Positions 47,763 to 60,182 of a DNA stretch of 64,000 nucleotides are shown here, one piece after another. The stretch covers positions 747,501 to 811,500 of the forward strand of contig JAFMOC010000083.1 of NCBI GenBank assembly GCA_019802505.1, in the 5' to 3' direction. The stretch comes from Corydoras sp. C115 (Eukaryota > Chordata > Actinopteri > Siluriformes > Callichthyidae). Numbering within the stretch: the stretch's first letter is position 1; each line of letters opens with the position of its first letter. The translations under genes and the position numbers were made by a program. Under the pieces are notes generated by a model. It saw nothing but the letters and a program-made list of their open reading frames with translations, did not search any database and was not told the origin of the DNA.

Positions 47763-47908
47763 CTGTGAAACACAGAAAGATCAGTTAGAATCTTATAAAG
47801 AATACTCATCGTAAACGAAACAAAAAATTACACACATACACACTTTTTTTTTGGCAATAAATATATTACAGTTTAAGTAATTATTAAAATTTATTTAAAT
47901 TAGTCATT

Positions 47909-48075
47909 GCCCCTATATATTGTGTCAGTGTGAGCGAAAGTGTGCTTGGCGATGGATTGGCACTCTGTCCTGAGTTTCTTCCTATCACCCGAAATATTCT
48001 CTCCTGTATGGACATGGGGAACCACGCCATGACCCTAGTAAAGGCTCAAGCAAAAGATAATAAGATGAGATAAAA
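47909..48075 (+). mobile_element. SINE family A, 5'-truncated
   Basis: From attgcccctatatattgtgt to aaaagataataagatgagat. Lies about 150 bp upstream of the acceptor of the large mamld1 exon, in opposite orientation to the gene. Confidence 0.82.
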
Positions 48076-48566
48076 CAACCACTTACTAGACCCAGATTGG
48101 GGATTATTCACCAATACCCTTCCAGGCTTTCCTATTTGCTTAAGTAATCCCATGTCTCTAAAGAACCCTCTTTAGATGAATCCCCAATAATGATTTTAAT
48201 AGTGTCCTAAAGGATGTCAGAAAACAGACACCAGGGTCCAAACAAAAGGTGACTAATTCGCAGCTACACAGCTGTAAAGAAATGTCTGCTGGTTAAAGAA
48301 AAAGGTGGATTGCATGTAATGAACAGAAACCACATAAAGCAGAACTATGATAGCAAACCTTTTCAATAGAATCATAATTCAAAGTGTTGAAGTTGAGAAA
48401 ACAGCCTAGGAAAAACTACAATAAGGTCATGCTATTATATGGCTGAGTAGTTTCAAAGAGACAGTACTAACCCTGCGAGTGTATTTGAGTGATCGAGACA
48501 TAGAGCAGCGCTTTGGAGTTTGTGATACAAGCAGGATTCGTCTAAAAATAGTAGCCACATTAAACC

Positions 48567-48576
48567 CACACACACA

Positions 48577-48647
<71 letters not shown>
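48567..48647 (+). repeat. (CA)n microsatellite
   Basis: About 38 units with a CGCG start. Confidence 0.96.
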
Positions 48648-48649
<2 letters not shown>

Positions 48650-49654
48650 CTCAATTTATCAATTCTGTTATATTAGAAAAAGTGTGTCAGTGAGAGAAAA
48701 AACATATAGACTCAATGTTATTATATATGTAATCAGGATAAATTTAATATAAGTGCAGCTTCACTAGTTTTTTTTTGGCTACACAGCTCCTATTCAGTTT
48801 TATATGACCTTACCTTAGGCTAACCTCTAATGCAGCTACTACTCTATTATTTTATTTTCTCCCACACTGTTATACTTTAACTCGATGAATATTCATAGTT
48901 AGGTCAAAATTCTAAACTGTCAATGTTTTATCGGTTTTAAATCCTGAACAGATTATACACTGATTTTTGCCAACTGCTAAACAATTTAATAATTATATCT
49001 AGGCTATTAGATAATAATTATTAGTCTAGGCTAGTCTTGTCTTCTTATTTAGTTGATTTATTTTATAATCTCTTAACAATAACTTTTTAAATTTTAATTA
49101 TAAGGAAACCTCTTTCCAGTTACATTAAACATTTACAGCTGAACTGGTAAATTAGTTATGTTCAGTATCCTCCTTTATCCTTATCAGTTATTCTCACTCA
49201 TAATAACACAGGAGGAATCAAGCTGCTCCTCTCATTCACGGACTCCCTGCCATTTAATCACCAGCTTAACACAAAAGGTGTTCAGCTTACACTTTCCTCA
49301 AAACCTAAGTTAATATATTTATTCATAACTGTATATTTAATCATATCTGATAATTTTACTTATAAGAATGCTAAGTTAATATATTAGTGTTGAAAGAGTG
49401 CTTTTAGGCTTTAGTATAGGGTAGTGTTGGAGAAGATGTATAAGATAGCAGTTTAGCCAGTCTGAATGCCAAAGATTCAGGTTCCCTGATTCCACTAGAA
49501 CTAGAACTCTGCAGCATGGTGACCGGGTGACAACCAAGCAAAACAGATGTATAGTGGAGCACCACTATTTTAGGATCTTCTTGTCCGACCAGGTGCCCCC
49601 ATTCACTGACTTGGATTTCGAAAATCTTAGCCTGTCTGTTACAAGAGTCTCACC
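48648..49654. other. upstream intron or 5' flank, nothing recognised
   Basis: AT-rich unique sequence. No mamld1 upstream coding exon was identified here. Confidence 0.5.
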
Positions 49655-49934
49655 CTCAAGAGCGCTAGGGAGATACACACAGGTCAGGGCGCCAATCTAT
49701 CGCTGGACACACACTCACTCACACAAACACACTCTATTTGGGGTAATTTGGCGAATTCAATTGACCTTGATCCATGTTTTTGGACTGTGGGAGGAAACCG
49801 GAGAACCCGGAGGAAACCCACACAGACACGGGGAGAACATGAAAACATGAACATGAAACCAGATTGGGATTCGAACCGGGAACCCCTAGTGCTGAGAGGC
49901 GAACGTGCTAACTACTAAGCCACCGTGCTGCCCT
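49655..49934 (-). mobile_element. SINE family A copy, tail truncated
   Basis: Starts at gagatacacacaggtcaggg and runs to the head (aactactaagccaccgtgct). It has the same gaattcaattgacc variant as the 32724/33087/39258 copies. Confidence 0.9.
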
Positions 49935-51117
49935 CTATAAGGATCAGATATTCAAAATTTAATAATAAGTGTGAGCCAAACTAATTTAAATGAGAAATCT
50001 AATTTAATGAATCATTTAAATGGTATTCACAAATAAGTGTTTTGATAAGTTTTATACTGAAAACATATAGAAGGTGTTCGCAGTGTCTTTTTAGCCTCTC
50101 TTTTAAATTTGTGTTTAAATCTGTTTGTATGTACATATGTACAATATAAGTGTGTGTGTGTGTGTGTGTGTCTGCATGTGTGTGGATTTATGTGCAAATG
50201 TACTCATAAATTAGTGTTGATATTACCTTGTAACCAGAGGCAAGCTATTATAACAACAATTGTACATAACATATGCTTCAATCTAAAAGTGTGTGGTCCA
50301 TGTAGTGCATTTCCTGAACACCCAGAGCTTCCCTTCCATTTTTCCTCTCCTCACTTTAAACTTCCTCTTTTTTCTACAAATATCTTTTGTGCAGATTCCA
50401 GAAACAATGGGACACATTTGACACACCTTCTTCATATCACTAGGCTGTCTGCTCTGGCCACCCTGCTGTGCTGTGCTGTACGCATGAGAAGGGGGATAGA
50501 CACGTGACAGAGGGGAAGGGTTGCAGCATGGATAACGGAATATGAAATTCTACGATCATCCTTTTAGTGTTGCTGTTCTTTCGGTCCCAACTCACACATT
50601 CACATCAATTGTGGATACACACAGCCACATTTTCCCACCATGCTAATCTTACATGGGAGCAAATATATCGATACAGACACATCAACTCTTTTACGCGTTC
50701 TTTCCCTCGTTCTCCCCCCTCCAACTGGATTGGAGGGACATCTTTCATTCGGTAGCAATCGGATTTATCTCATTATGACTGACACCACCATCTGTCACCA
50801 CTGAAAACAGGCATGTGTGTGTGTGTGTGTGTGTTAGAAAAGCAGAGATTAAGCACAGATCTGTCATCATTACCTTGTAGGCCTATGCATATACTGTGTA
50901 GACTTCATAATTAGTACTCTTGAGAGATGCATCGTTGCGATGTTTAAGCCCCGTTATTGATTGTTTGTAAAAAAAAAAAAAAAAAAAAAGCGAACAAAAG
51001 TTACTGTGTATGCATACAACCGCTTACCACTACATTGCTGTCAGGGAAAGACTTTGACTGTGGTACATTCTTAGCTGAAACCTGGCTAGTTATATTGTTA
51101 AATTCAAAAAAGTTATT
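49935..51117. other. upstream intron or 5' flank with short (GT)n and a poly-A
   Basis: (GT)n at 50150-50171 and 50814-50833 and a 21-base A run at 50969-50989. The 132-codon frame at 50109-50507 begins in the GT run and is not supported. Confidence 0.5.
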
Positions 51118-51190
51118 ATCTTAGCTTAGCTTAGCTTATTGTATCTTATTTTAGCCTAGCTTAGCTTAGCTCATCTTAGCTTAGCTTAAT
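51118..51190 (+). repeat. (AGCTT)n minisatellite
   Basis: About 14 degenerate copies of tagct(t), each containing the AGCT palindrome. Confidence 0.9.
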
Positions 51191-51602
51191 GTAGCAACCA
51201 AAGATAATATTTTTATGATTATTTACAGAGGTCAGCATGTACCGCTACCCTCAAATATCTCTAATCTCATTTTTACTCCACTGCATCATCACCCTTGTAG
51301 TCATTGTTATTCCAGATTTAAAAATAAAATCACAAATTATTAACCTGGTTCATCTATGAGTTGCATCCTTAGTGATCCCTAAATTAAATAAGATAGACTT
51401 GGTATTGTTAATTTAGAGCCTCTAATCTAAATACTCTCCAGTCTTGCATAAAACCTGATATTAGGAATTAATTATTCAATTAATTCATTATTATTGGTTT
51501 TAAAATAGTCAACAGTATTTCTACATTGAATAGTTTCTAAAAAGCACCTTTGTATAAATTATTTTCTTTTTGACCTATTTAATGTAGGCAATTTTGAAAT
51601 GT

Positions 51603-51916
51603 GTAGGATGGCTTAGTGATTAGCACGTTCGCCTCTCAATGCTGGGGATCCAGGTTCAAATCCCAATGTAGGTGGCGTTTCCATGTTCTCCGTGTGGGTT
51701 TCCTCTGGGTTTCATGGATTTGTGGTAAATTGAATGCTATAAATAGACCATTTAGTGTGTCTTTGTGTCTGTGTGAGTGTGTCCAGTGACAGATTGGCGC
51801 CCTGTCCTGGGTGTATCTGCCCAGCGACCGAAATTATCTCCCTTGGATGGGCATGGGGAACCTCCTGTAACCCTAGTAGAGGATTAAGCAGAAGATAATG
51901 AATGAATGAATGAATT
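51603..51916 (+). mobile_element. SINE family A copy
   Basis: Head ggatggcttagtgattagca, tail ending in (GAAT)3. It is followed with no gap by a family B copy. Confidence 0.92.
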
Positions 51917-52086
51917 ATGAAATTCCTGGTCCCACAAACACCCACTATGGCAGAAGTGCTCCTGGACAAGGCACCTACACCTAACAGGACTTCCCACCGC
52001 TCCACACACACGTGTGCTTACTTCACTCAGCGTGTGCATTTCACTGCATGGATGGGTTAAATGTAAAGGAAAAAAATTCCTCTACA
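51917..52086 (+). mobile_element. SINE family B copy, head missing
   Basis: Starts at the B box region (aaattcctggtccca) and ends with catggatgggttaaatgtaa. Confidence 0.85.
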
Positions 52087-52168
52087 CGAGACTCCACCCA
52101 GATTGGATTCGAACCTGGATCCCCACCACTGTGAGGCAGACGAGCTAACCACTATGCCACCAGCATCA
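52087..52168 (-). mobile_element. SINE family A, tRNA-like head only
   Basis: About 80 bp: gactccacccagattggatt, ttcgaacctggatcccc, ctaaccactatgccacc. Confidence 0.82.
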
Positions 52169-53796
52169 CAATTCACTTTTTACACTTTACAACTTCTAAA
52201 TATTAAGACCACATTGATATATCTTTTTATGCCAAACCCCACAATTCGCCCCACATTTACATGACAAGCTTTTATATTTCACTTTCCAGCACATTCTCTC
52301 CGCTTGTCACAACTACTTTAGTCTAACAACATAAATTTAGGCAATTAAATTTCTGCATTCATTTACTAAAGACATATCAAACTTAATAGGACTATTTAAT
52401 GATTTATGCTTGGTGTTTTCGCCCCATCATTCTCTATCTATTAATCTTAGTTATAGCTAAGATCCTACTATTACTCTTCCGTATGGACCTTCCATAAAAG
52501 CTTTTATTGATCCAGGCCACTGCAGACCAATGTGTCTTTCTCTGTGCTGTAAACTAAATCTAATCAATGATGAAGGCTTTTTGAACACAATCAGATGACC
52601 TGCACAAAGAACCCGGGTGGATGTATTTTCTTTTGGAGATGGTTCTAAAAGATTAAAAGATAGCTCCTCCCCAAATCATCTGACTCTATATATGAAAATT
52701 AGGACCAATGAGGGTCATTTTTTTACTAGTTAGATTTGCCACCATTTAAGCTAATTCACAGTCATATTGCGCAGGGATACTGCAAACAATAGATATTTTG
52801 CATGGCAGTATGTCTAACTGACCAAAAATAAAACGGATTAGCTCTAACTATATAAAGTGACAAATGACAACAATATGATTGTCTGTGGTTATAAAAAAAG
52901 CCATGGTAACTAACCAAATTCATAGTGTGTGTATTCTTGCAGTGGTTGGTATTATATTGTGTTGTAAGTGAGCTTCAGTTTGGCAGCCAGTCAAATTTAA
53001 TTTGCATAGGAAGTTTTCAGTTGAAAAAGGAAACTGCTGTTTCTATTTTCCCACCACAAATTTCACTTAAAAGGAATATGCTTGAATTCTATGGAAGGTT
53101 CACACAAATGTAAGGTGTAGGCAAGCAACTAGCAAATACAGACCGTATGATCCAAGCAAAGTAGTTCAGTGCTGACGTTGAAAAGATTTTACTCAAACCA
53201 AATTGTGCTAATATGATTTAATATTATCATTAGTTTCTCTTTTTTGCAGACCAGCATTCACTTTGAAGAGTATGTAACTAGATTGTGCGACCTACCCTGG
53301 TGCTGTGTATTTCAGAAACGAGAGTGAGAACACCCACTGTCTTCACATATATTTAACTGTACAGCACGGGCAACCGAGGACACAGCGCAGCCACTCCCTC
53401 AGCCAACACATCAACAGGATAAGGAGTAAATGTGTGTGTGTATGTGTGTGTGTATGTGTAGGAAAAAAATAAAGCATGGTAGGGGAAGGTATGAGCCAAA
53501 AGAAACAGTATGGGAGGGGTTTTGACCTGCCATACGCTCTTCAGTTAGTCCAAGCAAACAGAAATTAGTCTCATAGACTTACACATTACCCAAATGCGTA
53601 CAAAGGAAAATGCAGACGCAGGTACAGTACAAAAACAATTACATATGCACTACCATATGCTATTATTACATATGTAGTAATAAAGATTCTGGGATATTTA
53701 ATATATAAATATAAGATTTAATAAACATTACAGACTAAAATAAGCCGGTTAAAGATGTAAAAAATGAACAAAACATTGTATTGTCTGTCAATTGGA
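52169..53796. other. upstream intron or 5' flank, nothing recognised
   Basis: About 1.6 kb free of SINEs, with a short (GT)n near 53431-53459. No coding exon is recognised. Confidence 0.5.
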
Positions 53797-53806
53797 TTTA
53801 TATTAT

Positions 53807-53918
53807 CCATCCATCCATCCATCCATCCATCCATCCATCCATCCATCCATTATCTTCCGCTTTATCCTCTATTAGGATCGCTGGGGGTTCCCCATGCCCA
53901 TCCAGACGTGTCGCCTGC
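53807..53918 (-). mobile_element. SINE family A, severely 5'-truncated insertion with target-site duplication
   Basis: Flanked by tttatattat at 53797-53806 and 53919-53928. It contains (CATC)n (10-11 units, reverse of a GATG tail) and about 55 bp of SINE 3' end, plus about 14 extra bases (gacgtgtcgcctgc) at the 5' junction. Confidence 0.9.
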
Positions 53919-54147
53919 TTTATATTATATGACTTAGATTTTTTTAATACAGTGTATAGCAGTGTATAGCAGAGAAAACAGTGTATAGCAGAGAAAACAA
54001 GCAAGTGTAAAAACTAACATAGCTTTTAGAATTTTCCAAAGGTTTGAATATTTTGTATCACCAAACAATTCATTCAGCCCAACTACACAGTTTATTACAA
54101 ATAAAATAAAAAGGTTGTAATAAAATTTAAAAAGATAATTATAATGA

Positions 54148-54290
54148 GATGGCATTGTGGCTTAGCACATCCACCTCAGCACTGGGGATCCATGTTCGAA
54201 TCCTGATCTGGGTGGAGGTTCCATGTTGTCTACGTGGGTTGCTCTAAATTGCCCTTATGTAGTGTGTGTCTGTGTGAGTGTGTGTGTAAT
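54148..54290 (+). mobile_element. SINE family A with internal deletion, tail missing
   Basis: Head and B box (tgttcgaatcctg) are present. The acgtgggttgctctaaattg join lacks the cagtccaaaaacatg part. Confidence 0.85.
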
Positions 54291-55015
54291 TGGTGAATAA
54301 ATAAATTAACTATTGAATAATTAAAATAGGCATGAATCCTGAGGTGTGTTACAAGCGGATGATATTTTGCAACCCACTCCATGCACAGGTAAAACACAGT
54401 CAATATGGGAAGGAGAAAACAGGGCATTTGTTGGAATAGGGGCAAATGGAAAGGATAGTTTGTTGTTGTAATGCTCTGCATACTTTGAAATTTTCCACTA
54501 ACCAACCAATAGGTAATTTTTGAAAAGATGCTTGCTTGAGGTAATGGTACACATAATAGGCAAAACTGTGGATTATAAAAGTGCTGCTCCAGTAGAGACC
54601 AGCTTACTTTGATAAATCCATGTCCGGAAACCCAGATGTCTGACTGTTGGCTGCCCAATAATTTGACAGAACCACACACTCCTACTCCTCCTGTTTATCC
54701 ATGCTCATGGTTATGACACGTTCTGTATAAAGCCAAAAAATTTTTACTTTTGTTTGCTGAATTGAGAAACAAAATTCATAAAGTTTGAAATATACTATAT
54801 AAATATAATATAATAACTATGTTAAATATTTGAAATATAATATAATAACATGATGCTTTTTGCTTAGCATTATTTGAACATAATTGATTGTCCAACAACT
54901 ATTTGTACAGTTTACATGATTCATAAACAATGAAAATGTATTTTGCCATAGAAAGTTTTTGGTGAATTTTATAATAGATCAGATACCAAAAGATTAACGA
55001 TGACTCTCAAACAGA
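54291..55015. other. upstream intron or 5' flank, nothing recognised
   Basis: The 149-codon minus frame at 54230-54679 starts in unique sequence and ends inside the SINE. No domain is visible. Confidence 0.45.
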
Positions 55016-55300
55016 GCGGCATGTTGGCTCCTCAGCACTGGGTATTCAGGTTCAAATCTCAACCTAGATGGAGTTTAAATGTTGTCCTCATGTTGTGCCG
55101 TTCCTGGTTCTTTGGTTTTCTTCCACAGCTCAAAAACATGAACAAGGTGAATTGGCAGCTCTAAATTGCCCCTATAATGTGTGCCCAGTCATGGACTGGT
55201 GCAATGTCCTGGGTGTATCTGCCCCATGTCCGAAACGTTCTCTCCTGGATGTTTGGGGAACTCCCCGTCCCTAGCGTACAGAAGACAATGAGACGAGATA
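55016..55300 (+). mobile_element. SINE family A copy, diverged
   Basis: Recognisable through aggttcaaatctcaacctag, gctctaaattgcccctataa, gtcctgggtgtatctgcccc and the tail. Confidence 0.82.
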
Positions 55301-55959
55301 AGATTAGATAAATCTCAATGAACTTTTTTTTATCAGTTTTGCCCTTGTAATTTGCTCACCAACAGCTGGGCATGTTATGCTCAGTAATGCATAATAAAAT
55401 AATTCATATTCTTTCACACTTTGGAGACTTTCACACTTAGATGTAACAATCTAAAGAGTAGCTTATTCATCCATCATAATACTTTTTTTCTATTCATTGG
55501 TAAATGCACCACATATATTAACCCTACCTGTTGTTGTGTTGCTACATATAGTAACACTAGCCGACATTCAGGTCTGAGGATTCATTAATGCTTTAAAAAT
55601 CTATCAACCTACATCAGGCCAATGTAGCACCCCCAATCATTTATACACAAATAGGAAATTAGGTTGGAGGGCATTTGATGAGTGGCTTTGTTTAGCCTGT
55701 GATATGAGTTGGGGTGTGTGTGTGTGTAGTGGGGTGGTCGGAAGTCTGAAAATCATTTTAAACAACTGATCATGTCCAGTAAATGTTTATGCCCATGATG
55801 AAGGGAAAATCTATGCTTATCTGAAAGCAATCTGAGTAAGGAATATTTCCATACTCCCACACTAGAGACTCAGACATTTAACTCTACTTTCATTTCTTCT
55901 GTTCTCTTTTCCTCCGTCTGATTTTCTCACTCACCCTCTGTTTCGCTTGCTCTCTTTCT

Positions 55960-56201
<242 letters not shown>

Positions 56202-56269
56202 CAAAAATAAAGATGCACTTCTCTATGCACTTTGTTATATATATAAATGTTCAACCACCAGCATCCTGT

Positions 56270-56465
56270 AAGCAGTATCTTACAGTGTTTGGGTATCCAT
56301 CTTAAAGTTGGGGTTCGAATCCCTAGTCCACTGACATTACCAAAGTTTCTTAACCCTAGTTGCTTTAGCTGGGCTGTATTATATCTGACCCTGTACTCTG
56401 ACCCCATCATCTAGTTGGGATACTTGTAAGTTGCTTCAAATTAAAGAGCCTGCAAGATGATGAAA
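56270..56465 (+). mobile_element. SINE family C copy
   Basis: B box gggttcgaatccc, tail atctagttgggatacttgta and gtaagttgcttcaaatt. The head is diverged. Confidence 0.8.
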
Positions 56466-56639
56466 TATAAATGTAATGATGGGTTTAAAGATGACAAAAT
56501 CAAATGGGATGCTGATTTTACTTTTTCAAGATGAAGCAATAAGTTTGATAATTTAGTAAGATATTTAATATGTGTATGACAGCAAGGAGTGAAAAACTGT
56601 TGTTGGTATGGTTGTAAGGTAGCAATGAGCATCCCAATG

Positions 56640-56900
56640 CGCCTTGTGGGGGGTGCAAGATAGGGCCATGATCTCACATGTGCCTCTACTAATATGGTAT
56701 ACAGAGAAGTTTATGGTCGACTCAGTGATTACAACTGGCAGGATCCTGTGGCAGCAAACAGGCCCAAATCATGAACCCGCCATGACCGTGGAATGCTGCA
56801 TTTGGTTTTCAGCAAATGAAGCACAGTTCATTATGGGCAAAAATCTCCACTTTGGTCTCATCTGTTGAAAGGACATCGTTTCAGAGATTTTTGGAAACTA
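56640..56900. repeat. possible transposon-derived repeat
   Basis: ctccactttggtctcatctg followed by ttgaaaggacatcgtttcag resembles text common in fish DNA-transposon-derived repeats. No terminal repeats were found. Confidence 0.4.
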
Positions 56901-57540
56901 ATCCAAATGACACATAATTATTTGGTCTTTTCTAGTTATACTGTGTCAACAAAGATTATACAGTATGAAATACAATATCTATAGTTATTTGAATTACCTA
57001 ATTTTGGTTGTATAGTTTTTTTTTGTATCTACAGCACTTTGGTCAACAAAGGTTCTATATAGAGTGCTTTATAAATAAAATTTACTTAGATCTGTATAAT
57101 CTGTAATATAGTAGTATTTTAGATATTTAAAGTATCTTTGCCATTTTATCAGCTTAATTTAATGCATATGCTGTTGTTGGTACAAGGACATTTCGTGCAC
57201 TGAATTCTATACATAAAAACAGAATTAGTGGAGTGTGTATTTTCCTGGGCTGATAAAATGACGATGAGTGTATAGATGATAAGGTGAATAATTATTCTGT
57301 ATATAGATTGATTCATAGTGACATTGTTTTGACAATTGTATGCACAACATGTCACAACATGTCAATACACTGTTGTATTGATTCACGTATTCACTTAGTT
57401 CTTTACTACAACCCAAAGACTCTCAAAAGGTCAAGAATCTGTGATGGCCAATTTGAAAATGCTTCCAAAACAACTAATTAAAATTTGAAATTTAATGAAT
57501 CTTAGCATTACTGTCCTGCAAAATAGCTGCTCCACTACAT
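56901..57540. other. upstream intron or 5' flank, nothing recognised
   Basis: AT-rich unique sequence. Confidence 0.5.
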
Positions 57541-57718
57541 TTATATTTGGTCATTTAGCAGACGCTTTAATCCAAAGCGACTTACAAAGCAAGCTCAGGG
57601 TTGGACACAGCCCCCCTGGAGCAATGAGGGATAACGGTCTTGCTCAAAGACCCACATTGGTAACTTCAGTGGACCTTGGTAGGAAAACTATCCACTAACC
57701 CTAACCATTAACACTAGC
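57541..57718 (-). mobile_element. SINE family C copy, head shortened
   Basis: Shows tttagcagacgctttaatcc, aaagcgacttaca, ggtcttgctcaaagacc. The B box region is partly lost. Confidence 0.85.
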
Positions 57719-57770
57719 CCATGTTAAAAAATCCACTGATCTAATTAGTCAATTTTTAATGTTGTTTAAT

Positions 57771-58094
57771 TGTAAATGTGGCGGGGAGAGAAGGCGGACC
57801 TGTCGGTAAGGACTTTGATTATGCTTAATTAATGCACATGTCACTGCTCCGCCTAATCAACATCTGCGCCCTTCAAAACCGGGACCATCACATGCCGCAG
57901 GGAGAGATTAGATTCCTTCGACCAACAGGACTGGTGACACCAACATAGCATAGCATAGCATGGATATAGCATGGTTTTGTAGAAGAATACGTTATATGTC
58001 TATTGTATAAATGTGTAGTGTCGGCGGTAAAGCCTGTTCTGTTGAAATCCTGTTCCCTGTCCTCATTTCTTTCACCCTATTCCCTCGTTACAGT
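57771..58094. mobile_element. possible solo LTR
   Basis: A relatively GC-rich island (gtggcggggagagaaggcgg) of about 320 bp. It starts TGTAA and ends TTACA and contains tagcatagcatagcatgg repeats and a tataaa-type word. No target-site duplication or internal retroelement sequence was seen. Confidence 0.3.
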
Positions 58095-58267
58095 AAACCT
58101 TCATTTACTTCACTTACTTAAAAAAACACACGTGAAACATTTAACGTGCAATCATATTTGTGTCACCCATAAATACTGTAAAAGTGCATAAAAGATGTGG
58201 TGACTCACTTTATGTTAGATAAGCAAAACGAAGTATTTAACTAGGGGTGCTGCAACTTTCGCATAGC

Positions 58268-58268
<1 letters not shown>

Positions 58269-58330
<62 letters not shown>
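58269..58330 (+). repeat. (CA)n microsatellite
   Basis: About 31 perfect units. Confidence 0.96.
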
Positions 58331-58332
<2 letters not shown>

Positions 58333-58438
58333 CATCTTTTTGGTCATTAGAGTCCCACAAACCAATACTAATCTGGCACTTATTGTGTTATAGTCCTCAA
58401 ACTCTATATACATAATAATGCAATATTACAAGTTTGTG

Positions 58439-58548
58439 CCTAGAAAAAGATTGGCACCCTGACTGTCCAGCGCCTGAAACGTTCTCCCCTGGATGGATAA
58501 GGAGAACCCCTCTGCGACCCTAATAGAGGATTAAGTGGAAGATAATAT
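58439..58548 (+). mobile_element. SINE family A, 5'-truncated
   Basis: Last 110 bp: gattggcaccctgactgtcc to ggattaagtggaagataata. Confidence 0.85.
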
Positions 58549-59769
58549 TACATTAATAAATGTAATGTGCCATTAGGGGTGCTATACTGTCTTTGGTATA
58601 CCTTTATAAATACTTTGTTTTGTATTCAATATGACAATGCCACTTTTTTCCAAAGAAGTCTTTGTGCTTTTTTTTTTTTTTTTAATGTAATAAAAGCGAC
58701 ACCCAACTTCAGTCCACATACGCTGACTATAACATTCAAGGTTAACTGTAATTCCTTTCTTGGTGAATACATTTTTTTTCGTAAGAAATAAGAAACTAAA
58801 TGCTTGATATTGGTGATGTTAGTAATTAGGTTTCTATTAAGACACAGATAACACACTTCTCTAACTTGCAACTGATTAAAAACACAATACAGAAAGACAG
58901 AAGAGGTGAAAAAGTGAGAGATTTCTGAATGTTAAGGAACAAATTTCCCCATTCAAGATGAAACAAACAACATTTCAGATCATATCTAAATTTAAGAAAC
59001 AAGGAAAAGGCAGCTCCTGCTCTGATCACAGTGTGGCTGCTGACCACATACTGCCACCTCACTTTTTCCTCACCGAGTACGTCATCCACCGCCTCCAAGT
59101 CTACTGGAAATCATCGGGGTAGATCTCATCTGGTCACAAACATGCACCCACACAGACCTTAAAACTGACCAAGGATCATTACATTAACGAACCTTTTGTT
59201 GTACTTTGAATCTTTTTTAAATTAACATGACATTTTTAGGGAGATCTAATGAAAATCATAGCCCTAACAGACAGTCTTTTCTGTAGTTTGCATGTTCTTT
59301 ACATGTTTCTGTGGGGTTCATCTTGAATCTCTGCTTTTTCTCCACAGTTTAAAAGCATGAAAGTTGGGTGATTGTGCAGCGACAAAGAACTCACATAAAC
59401 TTGGGAAGCCATTTCACAAATAACAGGGTTTATTAACAAGCATGTATCTTTTAAAACTCCAAGGAACCCAGGCACACATACTTATATCCCTGCTGCGCAA
59501 AGCACCCCAGGAAAACACATAGCACAAATTCCCATTGGTATGGCAACCTGCCTACTTTGCACCTGCACCCAAAAATGCTGGATGCCATGTATACCCACAT
59601 GCAACCTAAAATGCGGCCACATGTGGAATGCCACAATATTTAATATCCTCTACTGCAGTAAGAACAGAGATAACCACCAATACCCCAACCACTAAATAAA
59701 CTTAGATGTTTATATAACTAATAACTGTAATTAGACCGGCAAGATTCGCATCTTAGCCTCATACAGAAT
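58549..59769. other. upstream intron or 5' flank; weak SINE-like remnant at 59280-59375
   Basis: 59280-59375 keeps traces (gtagtttgcatgttctttac, ttctccacagtttaaaagca). No gene is recognised, including the 90-codon minus frame near 58826-59098. Confidence 0.4.
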
Positions 59770-59988
59770 TTCCATGTTCTCCCTGTGTCCATGTGGGTGT
59801 TTTCCAAGTTCTCAGGTTTCATACCACAGACCAAAAACATGGATTCAAGGTAAGTTAGCTGCCCTAAATTGCCCCTATATAGTTTGTCTGTGCAAGTGAG
59901 TGTGTGCCCAGTGATAAACTTCTGACCAGGGCAACCCCCACCCTAACCCTTGTCCCTAGGATAGGATTAAGCAGAAGATAATTAGATA
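59770..59988 (+). mobile_element. SINE family A copy, head missing
   Basis: From tttccatgttctccctgtgt to ggattaagcagaagataatt, with a deletion in the 3' part. Confidence 0.85.
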
Positions 59989-60029
59989 ACTTTTAATGAA
60001 ATATCTTCGAATATAATAGCAAAAGAAAA

Positions 60030-60182
60030 GTGCCGCGGTGGCCTAGTGGTTATGTGGTACATTTGCCTCGCAGTGCTTAAGCTCAGGTTTCCTCCCACAG
60101 TCCAAAAAAATGGATTTAAGGTAAACTGAATGCTGTAAATTGCCCCATATAGAGAGTGTGTGTGTGTCTGTATGAGTGAGTG
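60030..60182 (+). mobile_element. SINE family A with internal deletion, tail missing
   Basis: Head gccgcggtggcctagtggtt, then a join agctcaggtttcctcccaca that omits the B box and the next 50 bp. Lies 40 bp from the previous copy, same orientation. Confidence 0.85.

Noticed and set aside
54230..54679. 149-codon minus-strand frame as a candidate mamld1 upstream exon
   Set aside because: It ends inside a SINE and shows none of the charged sequence expected upstream of KRPCLEDV. There is no convincing donor in phase 0.
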